Of a stretch of 64,000 nt of DNA, positions 7,446 through 16,503 are shown in pieces. The stretch spans positions 87,737 to 151,736 of the forward strand of contig NZ_QAVX01000006.1 in NCBI RefSeq assembly GCF_003121485.1, read 5' to 3'. This DNA is from Dyella sp. C11 (GTDB lineage Bacteria; Pseudomonadota; Gammaproteobacteria; Xanthomonadales; Rhodanobacteraceae). The notes beneath the pieces are model-generated. The model made no database searches. It worked only from the letters and a program-made list of their open reading frames with translations, and was not told where the DNA came from. The number at the start of each line of letters is the position of its first letter. The first letter of the stretch is position 1. The translations under genes and the position numbers were made by a program.

Positions 7446-8414
7446 TCAGTGCGCGAAGTTCAGGTTGGCCTGAACGTTGACGCTCTGCTGTACCAGCGCT
7501 GCTGCGCCACTGTTCTGTGCAAGGATCGACACGCCAGCCGCTGCTGCGGCCGAACCGTTCATCTGGTTCGACATGTCGAATGCACCGGTGGTCGACGAAG
7601 CCGTGCCACCTGCGCCGCCGGAACCGCCCGCTGCGCCTGCACCACCCATGCCTGCACCACCGGTATTGCCGGCGCCCGCACCGCCTGCGCCGCCCGTACC
7701 GGCCGTTGCAGTTGCTGCACCACTGGTTCCGCCCGTTGCGCTCGACGAGCCACTGGTTCCGGTCGGAGATGCTGCGCCTGCCGTTCCCCCGGCGCCTGCG
7801 CCGCCCGCACCACCGGTACCACCGGTGTTCGCGCCGCTACCGGCCGTACCACCACCGCCGCCCGCACGATTGTGGTTGCGGATGCCACCGGCGTTGCCGC
7901 CGTCGCCGCCGTCACCGCCACCAGCCAGGGAAGCACCCCCACCGCCCGCATCGCCCGACGACCTGCCCGAACCGCCAGCCTTGCCACTGCCAGCCAATGC
8001 GCCACCGGCGTTGCCGCCGGCACCGCCGTTGCCGCCCGCAGCCTTTGCGCCGGTGCCGCGGCCGCCGTCGCCACCGCTACCACCACGGCCGCCATTGGCG
8101 TTGCCGTCGTTATAGGAGGAGTTGCCGATGCCATACACGGCGACCTTGGTCACTTCGCCGTTGAGCGTGCTGTTCGCTACTGCCTTGCTGGTATTGAACG
8201 AATCTGCCGTGCCACCGCTGCTGGCGGCGGAGCCGTCTGCTCCGGTCGCTGAAGTGGTGTAGGTGTTGGTGTCAGTGTCGGTATTCGTACGCTGGCTCGA
8301 GTCCGTGTTGGTGAGGTTGCTCGAACCGTGCGAGGTGTTGTTGTCATTGGCGAATGCCGGGAGTGTCAGTCCCAGACCTAACACGATTGCGGTCGCAATT
8401 AGAGTCTTACGCAT
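7446..8414 (-). CDS. Secreted glycine-rich (PGRS-like) protein, candidate major fibre subunit
   Basis: The 322-residue protein has an excellent signal peptide (MRKTLIATAIVLGLGLTLPA, cleavage AFA-ND) and an ideal AGGAGAA ribosome site at the 8414 start. Three parts follow: a Thr/Asn/Asp/Ser-rich head (24-103), a central region of GGAGG/GGxGG type repeats (about 104-271, over half glycine), and a C-terminal segment (272-322) containing VSILAQNSGAAALVQQSVNVQ. No cysteines are present. It heads the operon where fapA, fapB and fapC lie in Pseudomonas. Glycine-rich repeats of this kind also occur in mycobacterial PE_PGRS proteins and structural or adhesive surface proteins; no homology to these is claimed. 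A surface or extracellular structural role exported through the downstream pore is inferred. Confidence 0.75.
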   Translation of the reverse strand: MRKTLIATAIVLGLGLTLPAFANDNNTSHGSSNLTNTDSSQRTNTDTDTNTYTTSATGADGSAASSGGTADSFNTSKAVANSTLNGEVTKVAVYGIGNSSYNDGNANGGRGGSGGDGGRGTGAKAAGGNGGAGGNAGGALAGSGKAGGSGRSSGDAGGGGASLAGGGDGGDGGNAGGIRNHNRAGGGGGTAGSGANTGGTGGAGGAGAGGTAGAASPTGTSGSSSATGGTSGAATATAGTGGAGGAGAGNTGGAGMGGAGAAGGSGGAGGTASSTTGAFDMSNQMNGSAAAAAGVSILAQNSGAAALVQQSVNVQANLNFAH

Positions 8415-8809
8415 AGTCTTTCTCCTGGAGCGATGCGGTGACCCCCTGTGTGCTGGTGAACCGAATCCAGCACGTAGTCGTCGCAACATGCATGCCACGC
8501 CATGTGCACGCCTCGTCACATAGATGAAAGCCCTGAAATCAGGGGGTTGAAGCGACTCTTGATCACGGAGACTGGGTTCAGTCAGCGACTGAAAACCCGG
8601 GTATGCATCAGGGCTGTAACACCTGCCCTCCGGACGCGCTTAAAACGCGGGACATAAACGCTCGTTCATGAGTAGGAACTTCAGCGGGTTGCAGCACATT
8701 CCTCGCCGCTCATCGCGCAGTGCAAACCGCTGTATCAAATGCTTTACACCCCTGCACACGAAACGATAGCAATGTCGTACAGGGTCCTGAACCATAACGA
8801 AACTTACAA
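8415..8809. other. Gene-free region upstream of the fap-like operon
   Basis: About 395 bases lie between the operon start at 8414 and the prpC terminator. No protein is supported here. It must hold the operon promoter, but I cannot pick convincing -35/-10 boxes. A short palindrome CCCTGAAATCAGGG lies at 8531-8544. Confidence 0.6.
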
Positions 8810-8838
8810 AAAAAGAGAGAGCCTTTCGGCCCTCTCCC
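8810..8838 (-). terminator. Rho-independent terminator of prpBC
   Basis: On the minus strand, GAGAGGGCC pairs with GGCTCTCTC (one G-U pair) around GAAA, then runs into seven U residues. It lies just beyond the prpC stop at 8861. Confidence 0.85.
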
Positions 8839-8860
8839 CGGGTCCTTACGTTCGCTTCGA

Positions 8861-10006
8861 TCAGCGCTTTTCGATCGGCACGTAAGCCTGGTCTTCCGGG
8901 CCCGTGTAGTTCGCGCTGGGGCGGATGATCTTGCCGTCCTCGCGCTGCTCGATCACGTGCGCGCTCCAGCCGGAGGTGCGTGCGATGACGAACAACGGCG
9001 TGAACATGGCCGTCGGCACGCCCATCATGTGGTACGCGCTGGCCGAGAACCAGTCGAGGTTGGGGAACATTTTCTTCTGTTCCCACATCAGCTTCTCGAT
9101 CTTTTCCGACACATCGAACAGCGTCGGATTGCCACCTTCCGTGCAGAGCTTGCGCGAAATCTCCTTGATGATCTCGTTGCGCGGATCGGACACGGTGTAA
9201 ACCGGGTGACCAAAGCCGATGATGATTTCCTTGCGTTCGACGCGAGCGCGGATATCCGCTTCCGCTTCGGCGGCATTGCGATAGCGCGCGATGATTTCCA
9301 TCGCCACTTCGTTGGCACCACCATGCTTGGGACCACGCAGCGCGCCGATGGCACCGGTAATGGCCGAGTACATGTCCGAACCCGTGCCGGCGATGACGCG
9401 CGCGGTAAAGGTGGACGCGTTGAACTCGTGCTCGGCGTAGAGGATCAGCGACTTGTCCAGCGAGTGCGCGTGCAGGTCGCTCGGCTTCTTGCCGTGCAGC
9501 AGGTGCAGGAAGTGACCGGCGATGGATTCATCGTCGGTTTCCGTCTCGATGCGCTTGCCGTTGTGGCTGAAATGGAACCAGTACAGCAGCATGGAGCCGA
9601 AGCTCGCCATCAGGCGGTCGGCGATATCGCGTGCACCGGTAACGTTGTGATCGTCCTTCTCCGGCAGCACGGTGCCCAGCACCGAGCAACCCGTGCGCAT
9701 CACATCCATCGGATGCGTGGCGGCGGGCAGCAGTTCCAGTGCGCTCTTCACCGGCGCAGGCAGGCCGCGCAGGCGCTTGAGCTTGGCGCGATAGGCGTTC
9801 AGTTCGGCCCAGTTCGGCAGCACGCCGTGCACCAGCAGGTAGGCCACTTCCTCGAAGCAACCCTTGGCCGCCAGGTCATGGATGTCATAACCGCGGTAAT
9901 GCAGGTCGTTACCGCTGCGGCCCACCGTGCACAGCGCGGTGTTGCCGGCGGCCACGCCCGACAGCGCGACGGATTTCTTGGGCTTGGGAAGGGTTTGTTC
10001 GCTCAT
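8861..10006 (-). CDS. prpC: 2-methylcitrate synthase PrpC
   Basis: This citrate-synthase-fold enzyme of 381 residues condenses propionyl-CoA with oxaloacetate. Catalytic residues are visible: His228 in GPKHGGANE, His267 in GFGHPVY and Asp318 in [13 protein letters not shown]; the short length and [15 protein letters not shown] head are typical of PrpC rather than GltA. The ATG at 10006 is chosen because GGAG lies 9 bases upstream; an ATG at 10015 directly abuts that GGAG. It lies 72 bases downstream of prpB on the same strand and ends in a strong terminator, so prpB-prpC is a likely two-gene operon. Confidence 0.94.
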   Translation of the reverse strand: MSEQTLPKPKKSVALSGVAAGNTALCTVGRSGNDLHYRGYDIHDLAAKGCFEEVAYLLVHGVLPNWAELNAYRAKLKRLRGLPAPVKSALELLPAATHPMDVMRTGCSVLGTVLPEKDDHNVTGARDIADRLMASFGSMLLYWFHFSHNGKRIETETDDESIAGHFLHLLHGKKPSDLHAHSLDKSLILYAEHEFNASTFTARVIAGTGSDMYSAITGAIGALRGPKHGGANEVAMEIIARYRNAAEAEADIRARVERKEIIIGFGHPVYTVSDPRNEIIKEISRKLCTEGGNPTLFDVSEKIEKLMWEQKKMFPNLDWFSASAYHMMGVPTAMFTPLFVIARTSGWSAHVIEQREDGKIIRPSANYTGPEDQAYVPIEKR

Positions 10007-10078
10007 CAGGTACATCTCCTCAATGCATGCGATGGCCGGTCACGGCCGAAACACCGTGACCGGCGAATGGGTGACCGG

Positions 10079-10969
10079 TCAGGCCTTCTTCTGGCTGGCG
10101 AACAGCGCGTCGAGCTTGTCCTCATAGGCGTTGTAGCCGAGGAAGTCGTAAAGATCCGCGCGGGTCTGCAGCGTGTCGATGATGTTCTTCTGCGTGCCTT
10201 CGCGACGCACCGTTTCGTAGAAGTGCAGCGCGGCCTTGTTCATGGCGCGATAGGCGCCGCAGCAATACAGCGCGATGTCGACGTTGGCCGTGCGCAGTTC
10301 GTCGGTGGTGAAGAACGGCGTGGAACCGAACTCGGTGAGGTTCGCCAGGATCGGCACCTTCACGGCTGCCTTGAAGCGGCGGTAGTCCTCCAGCGTCTTC
10401 ATCGCTTCGGGGAAGATCATGTCCGCGCCCGCTTCCACATACGCACAGGCGCGATCGATGGCTGCATCGATGCCTTCCGCAGCGGCGGCATCGGTGCGCG
10501 CCATGATGACGAAGCCCTCATCGGTACGGGCATCGACGGCCGCCTTCACGCGATCGACCATCTCTTCCTTCGGCACGACTTCCTTGCCGGGACGATGGCC
10601 GCAACGCTTCTGGCCGACCTGGTCCTCGATGTGCACCGCGGCCACACCAACGTTGATGAACGAACGGATGGTGCGCGCGATGTTGAACGCACCGCCCCAA
10701 CCCGTATCGATGTCCACCAGCAGCGGCATCTGCGTGGCGTCGACAATGCGGCGTGCGTCGGTGAGCACGTCTTCCATGGTCGAGATGCCAAGGTCGGGAA
10801 TGCCCAACGAATTGGCAGCCACGCCACCGCCGGACAGGTAGAGCGCCTTGTAGCCCACGCGCTTGGCCATCAGGCCGGCGTAGGCAGTGATGGCGCCCAT
10901 GACCTGGAGGGGACTTTCGGCGGCAACGGCAGCGCGGAACGTTGCGCCGGGGGATGCGATCTTTGCCAT
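10079..10969 (-). CDS. prpB: 2-methylisocitrate lyase PrpB
   Basis: The 296-residue protein cleaves 2-methylisocitrate to pyruvate and succinate. The isocitrate-lyase-family catalytic motif KRCGH is at 121-125 (Cys123), with the Mg2+-binding acidic region [11 protein letters not shown] at about 83-93 and the EDQVGQ strand before the motif. GGAGG precedes the start at 10969 with ideal spacing. It is the first gene of the prpBC unit. No PrpR-type activator is adjacent. Confidence 0.95.
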   Translation of the reverse strand: MAKIASPGATFRAAVAAESPLQVMGAITAYAGLMAKRVGYKALYLSGGGVAANSLGIPDLGISTMEDVLTDARRIVDATQMPLLVDIDTGWGGAFNIARTIRSFINVGVAAVHIEDQVGQKRCGHRPGKEVVPKEEMVDRVKAAVDARTDEGFVIMARTDAAAAEGIDAAIDRACAYVEAGADMIFPEAMKTLEDYRRFKAAVKVPILANLTEFGSTPFFTTDELRTANVDIALYCCGAYRAMNKAALHFYETVRREGTQKNIIDTLQTRADLYDFLGYNAYEDKLDALFASQKKA

Positions 10970-11124
10970 GAAACCTCCGCTTATAAAGCCGCAATTTTAG
11001 CGCAGCGCGTGTTCAAGGCCTGTTGCGAGGCAACATGCATGGTTTCGCATGCTGCGTTGAGTGAAAAGCGGATGCGGGCTGAAGGGTACTAGCGCCCAAA
11101 TATTTGAAACATCCAAGGTTTCCG

Positions 11125-11172
11125 CGAGCACCCGCCCCTCACCCCAACCCTCTCCCCGGAGGGGAGAGGGAG
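11125..11172. repeat. GC-rich intergenic repeat, copy 1
   Basis: The core CCCTCACCCCAACCCTC followed by the palindrome CTCCCCGGAGGGGAG recurs at 23983-24023 (inverted) and 24104-24148. This copy lies just past the prpE stop and could fold as a terminator-like stem. Confidence 0.75.
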
Positions 11173-11178
11173 CGAAAC

Positions 11179-13074
11179 TCAAGCGCCCTGCTCCGGTCCG
11201 CGTTCCAGTGCGCGACGGACTTCATCCAGCGCGCCGGGATCGTCCAGCGTCGACAAATCGCCGGGATCGGTGTGCTGCACGAGCGCCAGCAAGGACCGCC
11301 GCAGCAATTTGCCGGAACGCGTCTTGGGCAGTGCGTTCACCACATAGATGCGCGCCGGTCGTGCCACCTTGCCGAGTTGATCCACCACCCGCTGCTGCAT
11401 GCCCTTGGCGACATCGACAGCCTCTTCGGTGACGCCCTGCCTGAGCGTGGCAAACACCACGGGCACCTGGCCTTTCAATTCATCCTGCATGCCGACAACC
11501 GCCGCTTCCGCGCACGCCGGATGAGTCGCCACGGATTCCTCGATTTCGCGAGTACCAAGCCGATGCCCGGCCACGTTGATGACATCGTCCGTGCGACCCA
11601 GGATGGTGGTGTAGCCGTTCTCGTCGCGAATGGCCCAATCCAGCGAGCTGTACAGCAACTCCTTGAAGTGACCGAAGTAACTCGTGACATAGCGTTCGTC
11701 ATCGCGCCAGACGGTGCTGAGGCAGCCCGGGGGCAGCGGCGGCACGAAGACCAGCACGCCCTTCTGATTGGGCGGCAATTCGTCGCCGGTGACTTCGTCG
11801 ATCACTTTCATCCGGTAGCCGGGAGCAGGCAATCCCGGTGAACCGAACTTCACTTCCTTCAGATCCAGACCCGGCATCAGGGTGAGCGCGGGCCAGCCCG
11901 TTTCCGTCTGCCAATAGTTGTCGATCACCGGCACGCCGAGCCCTTCGGTGATCCAGTGCGCGGTGGGTTCGTCCAACGGCTCGCCGGCCAGGAATAGCCA
12001 CTTCAGTTTCGACAGGTCGCACTTCTTCAACCAGCTTGCATCCTGCTTTTTCAGCACACGGATGCCCGTGGGTGACGAGAACATGGTGCGCACGCCGTAG
12101 CGTTCGCAAAGCCGCCACCAGATGCCCGGGTCGGGATGCGTGGGCAGCCCTTCGTACAGCAGCGACGTAGCGCCTCCTATCAACGGCGCGTAGACGTTGT
12201 AGGAGTGCCCCACCGCCCAACCCACGTCGGACGTGGAGAACATCACGTCGCCCGGATGGATATCGAAGATGGCCTCGATCGACATGGCCATTGCCACCGC
12301 ATAACCACCCACGTCGCGCTGGATGCCCTTGGGCTTGCCGGTGGTACCCGAGGTGTAGAGCAGATAGCTGGGCTCGTTCGATTCCAGCCATTCCACCGGG
12401 ATTTCGGCACCTTCGTAGGACGCACGCAAACTCGCGTAATCAAGATCGCGATCGGCGACGCGCGTCATTTGCGGGTCGAGGCCACGATCGACGATCAACA
12501 CGTGCGGCGGCTTGTGCGTGGCTTCTTCCAGCGCCGCATCCACCAGCGGCTTGTAGGGAATGACCTTGCCGCCACGCATGCCGGCGTCGGTGGCAATCAG
12601 CAACGCAGGCTGTGCATCGTCAATGCGCAGCGCGAGATTGTGCGCGGCGAACCCACCGAAGACGACGGAATGGATCGCGCCGATGCGGGCACATGCCAGC
12701 ATCGCAAAGACGGCTTCGGCAATATTGGGAAGGTAGATCACCACCCGATCGCCCCTGCCCACGCCCAGCGAGCCAAGCACGGCGGCAAAGGTGTTCACTT
12801 CGCGATGAAGCTCGCGATACGTCAGTTCGCGCGTGACGCCGGTTTCGGCAGAAATCGCCACCAAGGCGAGCTGGCCACCGCGCGCCTCCAGGTGCCGATC
12901 CACGGCGTTGTAGCAGAGGTTGGTGGTGCCGCCGGCGAACCAGCGGCGAAACGGCAGGTTCGATGTATCGAGGATGCGCTGCGGTGGCGTATGCCAGTGA
13001 ATGCGCTGCGCCTGCTCGGCCCAGAACACTTCCGGTTGCTCTATCGAGCGCTGATAGAACTCCTCGTAGCGCAT
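11179..13074 (-). CDS. prpE: Propionyl-CoA synthetase PrpE
   Basis: The 631-residue AMP-forming acyl-CoA synthetase activates propionate. The N-terminus MRYEEFYQRSIEQPEVFW matches the PrpE head rather than Acs. The ATP-loop motif YTSGTTGKPKG is at 240-250, with WQTETGWP and the hinge/ATPase motif GRTDDVINVAGHRLGTREIE further on, and the acetylatable lysine in KTRSGKLLRR near 592. The ATG at 13074 aligns with canonical PrpE; an in-frame ATG at 13083 directly abuts the GAGG. It is monocistronic or loosely linked to prpBC: about 200 bases with a repeat separate it from prpB, which lies downstream on the same strand. Confidence 0.92.
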   Translation of the reverse strand: MRYEEFYQRSIEQPEVFWAEQAQRIHWHTPPQRILDTSNLPFRRWFAGGTTNLCYNAVDRHLEARGGQLALVAISAETGVTRELTYRELHREVNTFAAVLGSLGVGRGDRVVIYLPNIAEAVFAMLACARIGAIHSVVFGGFAAHNLALRIDDAQPALLIATDAGMRGGKVIPYKPLVDAALEEATHKPPHVLIVDRGLDPQMTRVADRDLDYASLRASYEGAEIPVEWLESNEPSYLLYTSGTTGKPKGIQRDVGGYAVAMAMSIEAIFDIHPGDVMFSTSDVGWAVGHSYNVYAPLIGGATSLLYEGLPTHPDPGIWWRLCERYGVRTMFSSPTGIRVLKKQDASWLKKCDLSKLKWLFLAGEPLDEPTAHWITEGLGVPVIDNYWQTETGWPALTLMPGLDLKEVKFGSPGLPAPGYRMKVIDEVTGDELPPNQKGVLVFVPPLPPGCLSTVWRDDERYVTSYFGHFKELLYSSLDWAIRDENGYTTILGRTDDVINVAGHRLGTREIEESVATHPACAEAAVVGMQDELKGQVPVVFATLRQGVTEEAVDVAKGMQQRVVDQLGKVARPARIYVVNALPKTRSGKLLRRSLLALVQHTDPGDLSTLDDPGALDEVRRALERGPEQGA

Positions 13075-13202
13075 CGCGATCATCCTCGTTTCAACGGCTG
13101 ATCGGTCAAGCCTAAATCAGCCGCCATGAACGGGCTTTGCGACCTTGGTCGAGTCGCTGCGCGGAACGATCGGCACGGGAGCCGATCGTCCGTGATCAGG
13201 CA

Positions 13203-13544
13203 TTACAGGCAGGACACCGCGGCGTCGCGGTAGGCCGAGTTGTAATCCTTCTTGAGTTCCTGGGTCTCGTACATGGTGACCAGTGCGCCGGTGCCATCAG
13301 ATGTGACCGAAACCAGTTCATGCGCACCCTGCTTGTCGTTACCCGACAGCGTGCCTTCCTGATCCTTGTGCGACATGCTCACCTCGGCCGTCTCGGCCCA
13401 CTTGGCGCGCACGCATTCCAGGTAGGTCGGAATGTCCTTGTTGGTGCGGCTGCTCATCTTCGGCGTGGTGTCACGCAAGCCGTGGGTGCCACCGCAGGCG
13501 GTCAGCAGGGCGCAGAGGGAAATCGTCGCAAGAAGTCGCTTCAT
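13203..13544 (-). CDS. Small hypothetical lipoprotein
   Basis: The 113-residue protein has a lipoprotein signal (MKRLLATISLCALLTAC, lipobox LLTAC with Cys17). A short Gly/Thr linker and a polar domain with two cysteines (Cys44 in LECVRAK and the penultimate residue) follow; these could form a disulfide. I do not recognise the family. It stands alone between prpE and mdh with only a weak ribosome site. The terminator at 13635-13658 belongs to mdh upstream of it. Confidence 0.75.
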   Translation of the reverse strand: MKRLLATISLCALLTACGGTHGLRDTTPKMSSRTNKDIPTYLECVRAKWAETAEVSMSHKDQEGTLSGNDKQGAHELVSVTSDGTGALVTMYETQELKKDYNSAYRDAAVSCL

Positions 13545-13634
13545 GTCTGGGTTCCGGTCAGTACTCCGGCGATTCTACCGTTCCTCGGCCATGTCGCCAG
13601 CCATGACATGAAAATAGGTCGACCGCTACAAAGA

Positions 13635-13658
13635 AAAAGGCGGCCGAGGCCGCCTTTT
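13635..13658 (-). terminator. Rho-independent terminator of mdh
   Basis: AAAAGGCGGCC (13635-13645) and GGCCGCCTTTT (13648-13658) form a symmetrical stem with U-runs on both sides. It lies just downstream of the mdh stop at 13686. Confidence 0.88.
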
Positions 13659-13685
13659 CCATGCCTTGGCGCTTGCGCGCCGGGC

Positions 13686-14672
13686 TTACTTCTTGGCGAA
13701 CAGGTGCTCGACGCCAGCGCGCTCTTCGCGCAGTTCCTTGTTGGTGGCGTCCATGCGGGCGCGCGAGAAATCATTGATTTCCAGGCCCTGCACGATGGCG
13801 TACTTGCCATCCTTCACCGTCACCGGGTAGCCGTAGATCACGCCCGGCTCGATGCCGTACGAACCATCGGACGGGATACCCATCGAAGCCCAGTCACCTT
13901 CCGCGGTGCCCAGCGCCCAGGTGCGCATGTGGTCGACGGCAGCGGAAGCCGCCGACGCCGCCGAGGAAGCACCACGGGCCTTGATGATGGCCGCGCCGCG
14001 CTGCTGCACGGTCGGGATGAAATCGCTTTCGTACCAGGCCTGGTCAACCAGCGACAGCGCCGGCTTGCCGCCCACGGTGGCGTGGTGCAGGTCCGGATAC
14101 TGCGTGGAGCTGTGGTTGCCCCAGATGGTCATCTTCTTGATGTCGGTGTTGTGCTTGCCGGTCTTCTCGGCCAGCTGCGACAGCGCGCGGTTGTGGTCCA
14201 GGCGCACCATGGCGGTGAAGCACTTCGGATCGAGATCCGGGGCGTTCTGCTGGGCAATCAGCGCATTGGTGTTGGCCGGGTTGCCGACCACCAGCACGCG
14301 CACGTCACGCTTGGCGTGATCGTTCAGTGCCTTGCCCTGCGGGCCGAAGATGGCGCCGTTGGCTTCGAGCAGATCCTTGCGCTCCATGCCCGGGCCGCGC
14401 GGACGTGCGCCGACGAGCAGCGCGTAATCCACGTCCTTGAAGGCAACGTTGAGGTCGTCGGTGGCGACCACGCCGGCCAGCGTCGGGAACGCGCAATCGT
14501 TGAGTTCCATCACCACGCCCTGCAGCGCGGGCAGCGCCGGGGTGATTTCCAGCAGATGCAGGATCACCGGCTGGTCCGGACCCAGCATGTCGCCCGCGGC
14601 AATGCGGAACAGCAGGGCGTAACCGATCTGGCCGGCAGCGCCGGTAACGGCAACACGAACGGGTGCTTTCAT
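13686..14672 (-). CDS. mdh: Malate dehydrogenase
   Basis: The 328-residue NAD-dependent malate dehydrogenase of the cytosolic type interconverts malate and oxaloacetate in the TCA cycle. Seen are the nucleotide loop [17 protein letters not shown], substrate arginines in [35 protein letters not shown] and the catalytic histidine in [12 protein letters not shown]. Its length equals the usual 328-330 residues. GGAG lies 9 bases before the ATG at 14672. A longer in-frame start at 14711 has no support. Confidence 0.97.
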   Translation of the reverse strand: MKAPVRVAVTGAAGQIGYALLFRIAAGDMLGPDQPVILHLLEITPALPALQGVVMELNDCAFPTLAGVVATDDLNVAFKDVDYALLVGARPRGPGMERKDLLEANGAIFGPQGKALNDHAKRDVRVLVVGNPANTNALIAQQNAPDLDPKCFTAMVRLDHNRALSQLAEKTGKHNTDIKKMTIWGNHSSTQYPDLHHATVGGKPALSLVDQAWYESDFIPTVQQRGAAIIKARGASSAASAASAAVDHMRTWALGTAEGDWASMGIPSDGSYGIEPGVIYGYPVTVKDGKYAIVQGLEINDFSRARMDATNKELREERAGVEHLFAKK

Positions 14673-14752
14673 CGGAGAAACTCCTTCAACTTGGCTAGTC
14701 GTACAAAACAAAACCCATGCCTTGCGTCAAACCAAAACGTCCAGCTTTTGCC

Positions 14753-14852
14753 CGTCATTCCCGCGAAAACGGGAATCCGGTGCCTTTGCTTTCAGCGTTT
14801 TAAAGTCGCTGGATTCCCGCCCTTGCCCCCTTTTGTGGGGTTCGCGGGAATG
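14753..14852. repeat. REP/BIME-like palindromic element 1
   Basis: GTCATTCCCGCGAAAACGGGAATCC at the left is mirrored by CTGGATTCCCGC at 14811-14822 and GTTCGCGGGAATGAC at 14839-14853. The element lies between mdh and the aminotransferase gene. The same unit occurs at about 16263-16350 and 29078-29163. The right half carries an extra inserted segment compared with the other copies. Confidence 0.8.
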
Positions 14853-14893
14853 ACGAACTTGTGGAGGTTGTCGCAAAGCATGGGCGAGAATCA

Positions 14894-16093
14894 TCAGGTC
14901 AGTTCCGCAAAGAACGCCTGGATGCGTTCCAGCCCGGGCTGCAATTGTGCGGTCGGGCAGGTATAGGAAATGCGCAGGGCACGCGGTTCGCCGAAGGCCG
15001 AGCCCGGCACGCAGGCCACGCCCACGGCTTCCAGCAACACGGCGCACAGCTCGACGTCGTCGTTGATGGTCACGCCCTTGTAGCTCTTGCCGAAGGCGAC
15101 GGAGACGTCGGGAAACGCGTAAAACGCGCCCTGCGGATACGGACACACCACGCCGGGAATCGCACGCAGCGCGTTCACCACCACATCGCGCTTCTCCGCG
15201 AATTCCTTGCACTTGGCTTCGGGGATGTCCTGCGGACCGGAGAACGCGGCGACAGCGGCAGCGGTGATCACTTCCGGCAGGCTGGTGATGTGGTTGGAAT
15301 TGAGCGTGGTGACGGCCTTGGCCACTTCTTCAGGGCCTGCAATCAAGCCCACGCGCCAGCCCGGCATGCCGTACGTCTTCGAAACGGAATCGACGAAGAT
15401 CAGGCGGCTCTTCAGTTCCGGCTTCACGTGCACGAAGTTGTGATAGCCGATGCCGTCGAACACCATCGAGTTGTAGATGTCGTCGGTGATGATCCAGGTA
15501 TCCGGATACTTCACCAGCACCTCGGCCAGCGCAGCGATTTCGTCGCGCGTATAGACCATGCCCGTGGGGTTGGACGGGTTGTTGAACAGGAACACTTTCG
15601 GCTTGCGCGCCAGCGCTGCATCGAGCTGCGCGGGCGTGAGCTTGTAGTTCTGCTCGGGACCGCAATGCAGGATGTTCGCCTTCGCGCCAAGGATGTCGGC
15701 GATGTCGCGATACGTCGTCCAGAACGGCGCGGCAAAGGCGATTTCGTCGCCTTCGTTCAGCAGCGCTTCGCCCAGGTTGTACAGCACCTGCTTGGCGCCA
15801 ATGCCGATGGAAAGATTCGTGCGGCCGTAACCGGTGAAGCCCAGCTTTTCGATGTGTGCCAGAAACGCATCGAGCAGCACTTCCGCACCGCGGTTGCTGC
15901 CGTACTGGCCGGAGTCGTGCTGGAGCGCCTCGCGTGCGGCGGCATACACATGCTCGCCGGGAAGGAAATTCGGTACGCCGATGGAGAAGCTGATGATGTC
16001 GCGACCGGCAGCCTTGAGCTGCTTGGCCTTTTCGGCGATGACCATGATCGCGCTGGGCTTGGCGCGACCGACACGCTGGGCGAGCTGAGGCAT
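14894..16093 (-). CDS. Pyridoxal-phosphate aminotransferase, class I (aspartate aminotransferase type)
   Basis: The 399-residue fold-type-I aminotransferase opens LAQRVGRAKPSAIMVIAEKA, then FSIGVPNFLPGEHV. It has the NNPSNPTG motif at 171-178, ITDDIYNSMVF for the PLP pyridine contact, and the Schiff-base lysine at K239 in SVSKTYGMPGWRVG. The C-terminal LRISYTCP holds the substrate carboxylate arginine. It most likely interconverts aspartate and oxaloacetate with 2-oxoglutarate, although aromatic or other substrates cannot be excluded. The ATG at 16093 follows GAGGAAG; longer in-frame starts run into the REP element. It is adjacent to mdh, giving two oxaloacetate-handling enzymes side by side. 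Confidence 0.9.
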   Translation of the reverse strand: MPQLAQRVGRAKPSAIMVIAEKAKQLKAAGRDIISFSIGVPNFLPGEHVYAAAREALQHDSGQYGSNRGAEVLLDAFLAHIEKLGFTGYGRTNLSIGIGAKQVLYNLGEALLNEGDEIAFAAPFWTTYRDIADILGAKANILHCGPEQNYKLTPAQLDAALARKPKVFLFNNPSNPTGMVYTRDEIAALAEVLVKYPDTWIITDDIYNSMVFDGIGYHNFVHVKPELKSRLIFVDSVSKTYGMPGWRVGLIAGPEEVAKAVTTLNSNHITSLPEVITAAAVAAFSGPQDIPEAKCKEFAEKRDVVVNALRAIPGVVCPYPQGAFYAFPDVSVAFGKSYKGVTINDDVELCAVLLEAVGVACVPGSAFGEPRALRISYTCPTAQLQPGLERIQAFFAELT

Positions 16094-16503
16094 GACTTCC
16101 TCGTGTTTGGGGGACGAAGACAGCAAACTCTCAAAGTTTAGCATGTGGCGGCGCGCCATTCGTGGCAGGGGGCTTACCCGATGGTCTAAGTCGCCCGGGC
16201 CCCACGGTGGCCGTGTTTTGCCCGCCCTTCGTCGTTTTCTCACGAACCCGGGATTCCGTTCCGTCATTCCCGCGAAGGCGGGAATCCAGTGTCTTTCGGG
16301 ACTTGTTGTGAAAATCAAAGACGCTGGATTCCCGCCTTCGCGGGAATGACGGTGAGGAAAATGGCACCCAAGGATGGTGTGATCCAGCCTTTCCACCCCA
16401 TGCCACAAGCCCTTGCCAACAACCACGTCAAGCGGCTGTTGTGCCTATGGCTGAGGACGCTGGCTCGCCCTAAAGTGAGACCACATCAATCGAGGAGCAC
16501 ACC
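16094..16503. other. Gene-free region containing a BIME
   Basis: About 410 bases between the aminotransferase gene and the GlsB/YeaQ gene. Apart from the palindromic element at 16263-16350 I see no supported gene. Promoters for the divergent neighbours must lie here, but none is clear. Confidence 0.6.
16263..16350. repeat. REP/BIME-like palindromic element 2
   Basis: GTCATTCCCGCGAAGGCGGG with AATCCAG is followed, after about 30 bases, by its inverted copy CTGGATTCCCGCCTTCGCG with GGAATGAC. Each half is itself a hairpin and the two can also pair with each other. Confidence 0.85.

Noticed and set aside
7600-8110. Short repeated GC-rich units, considered as a tandem repeat array or CRISPR
   Set aside because: They are imperfect Gly/Ala codon repeats in frame with the coding sequence; there are no uniform repeats with unique spacers.
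7477-8115. Proline/alanine-rich frame opposite the glycine-rich gene
   Set aside because: Gly codons read backwards give Pro/Ala; the minus strand has a signal peptide and an ideal ribosome site, the plus strand neither.
8640-8860. Possible small gene beyond the 3' end of prpC on the minus strand
   Set aside because: The frame crosses the prpC stop in another frame and runs through the terminator hairpin; no start signal of its own.
8957-11092. A 711-codon open frame on the plus strand across prpC and prpB
   Set aside because: It is antisense to two well-recognised enzymes, has histidine/arginine-rich shadow composition and crosses their intergenic region; it arises from high GC codon bias.
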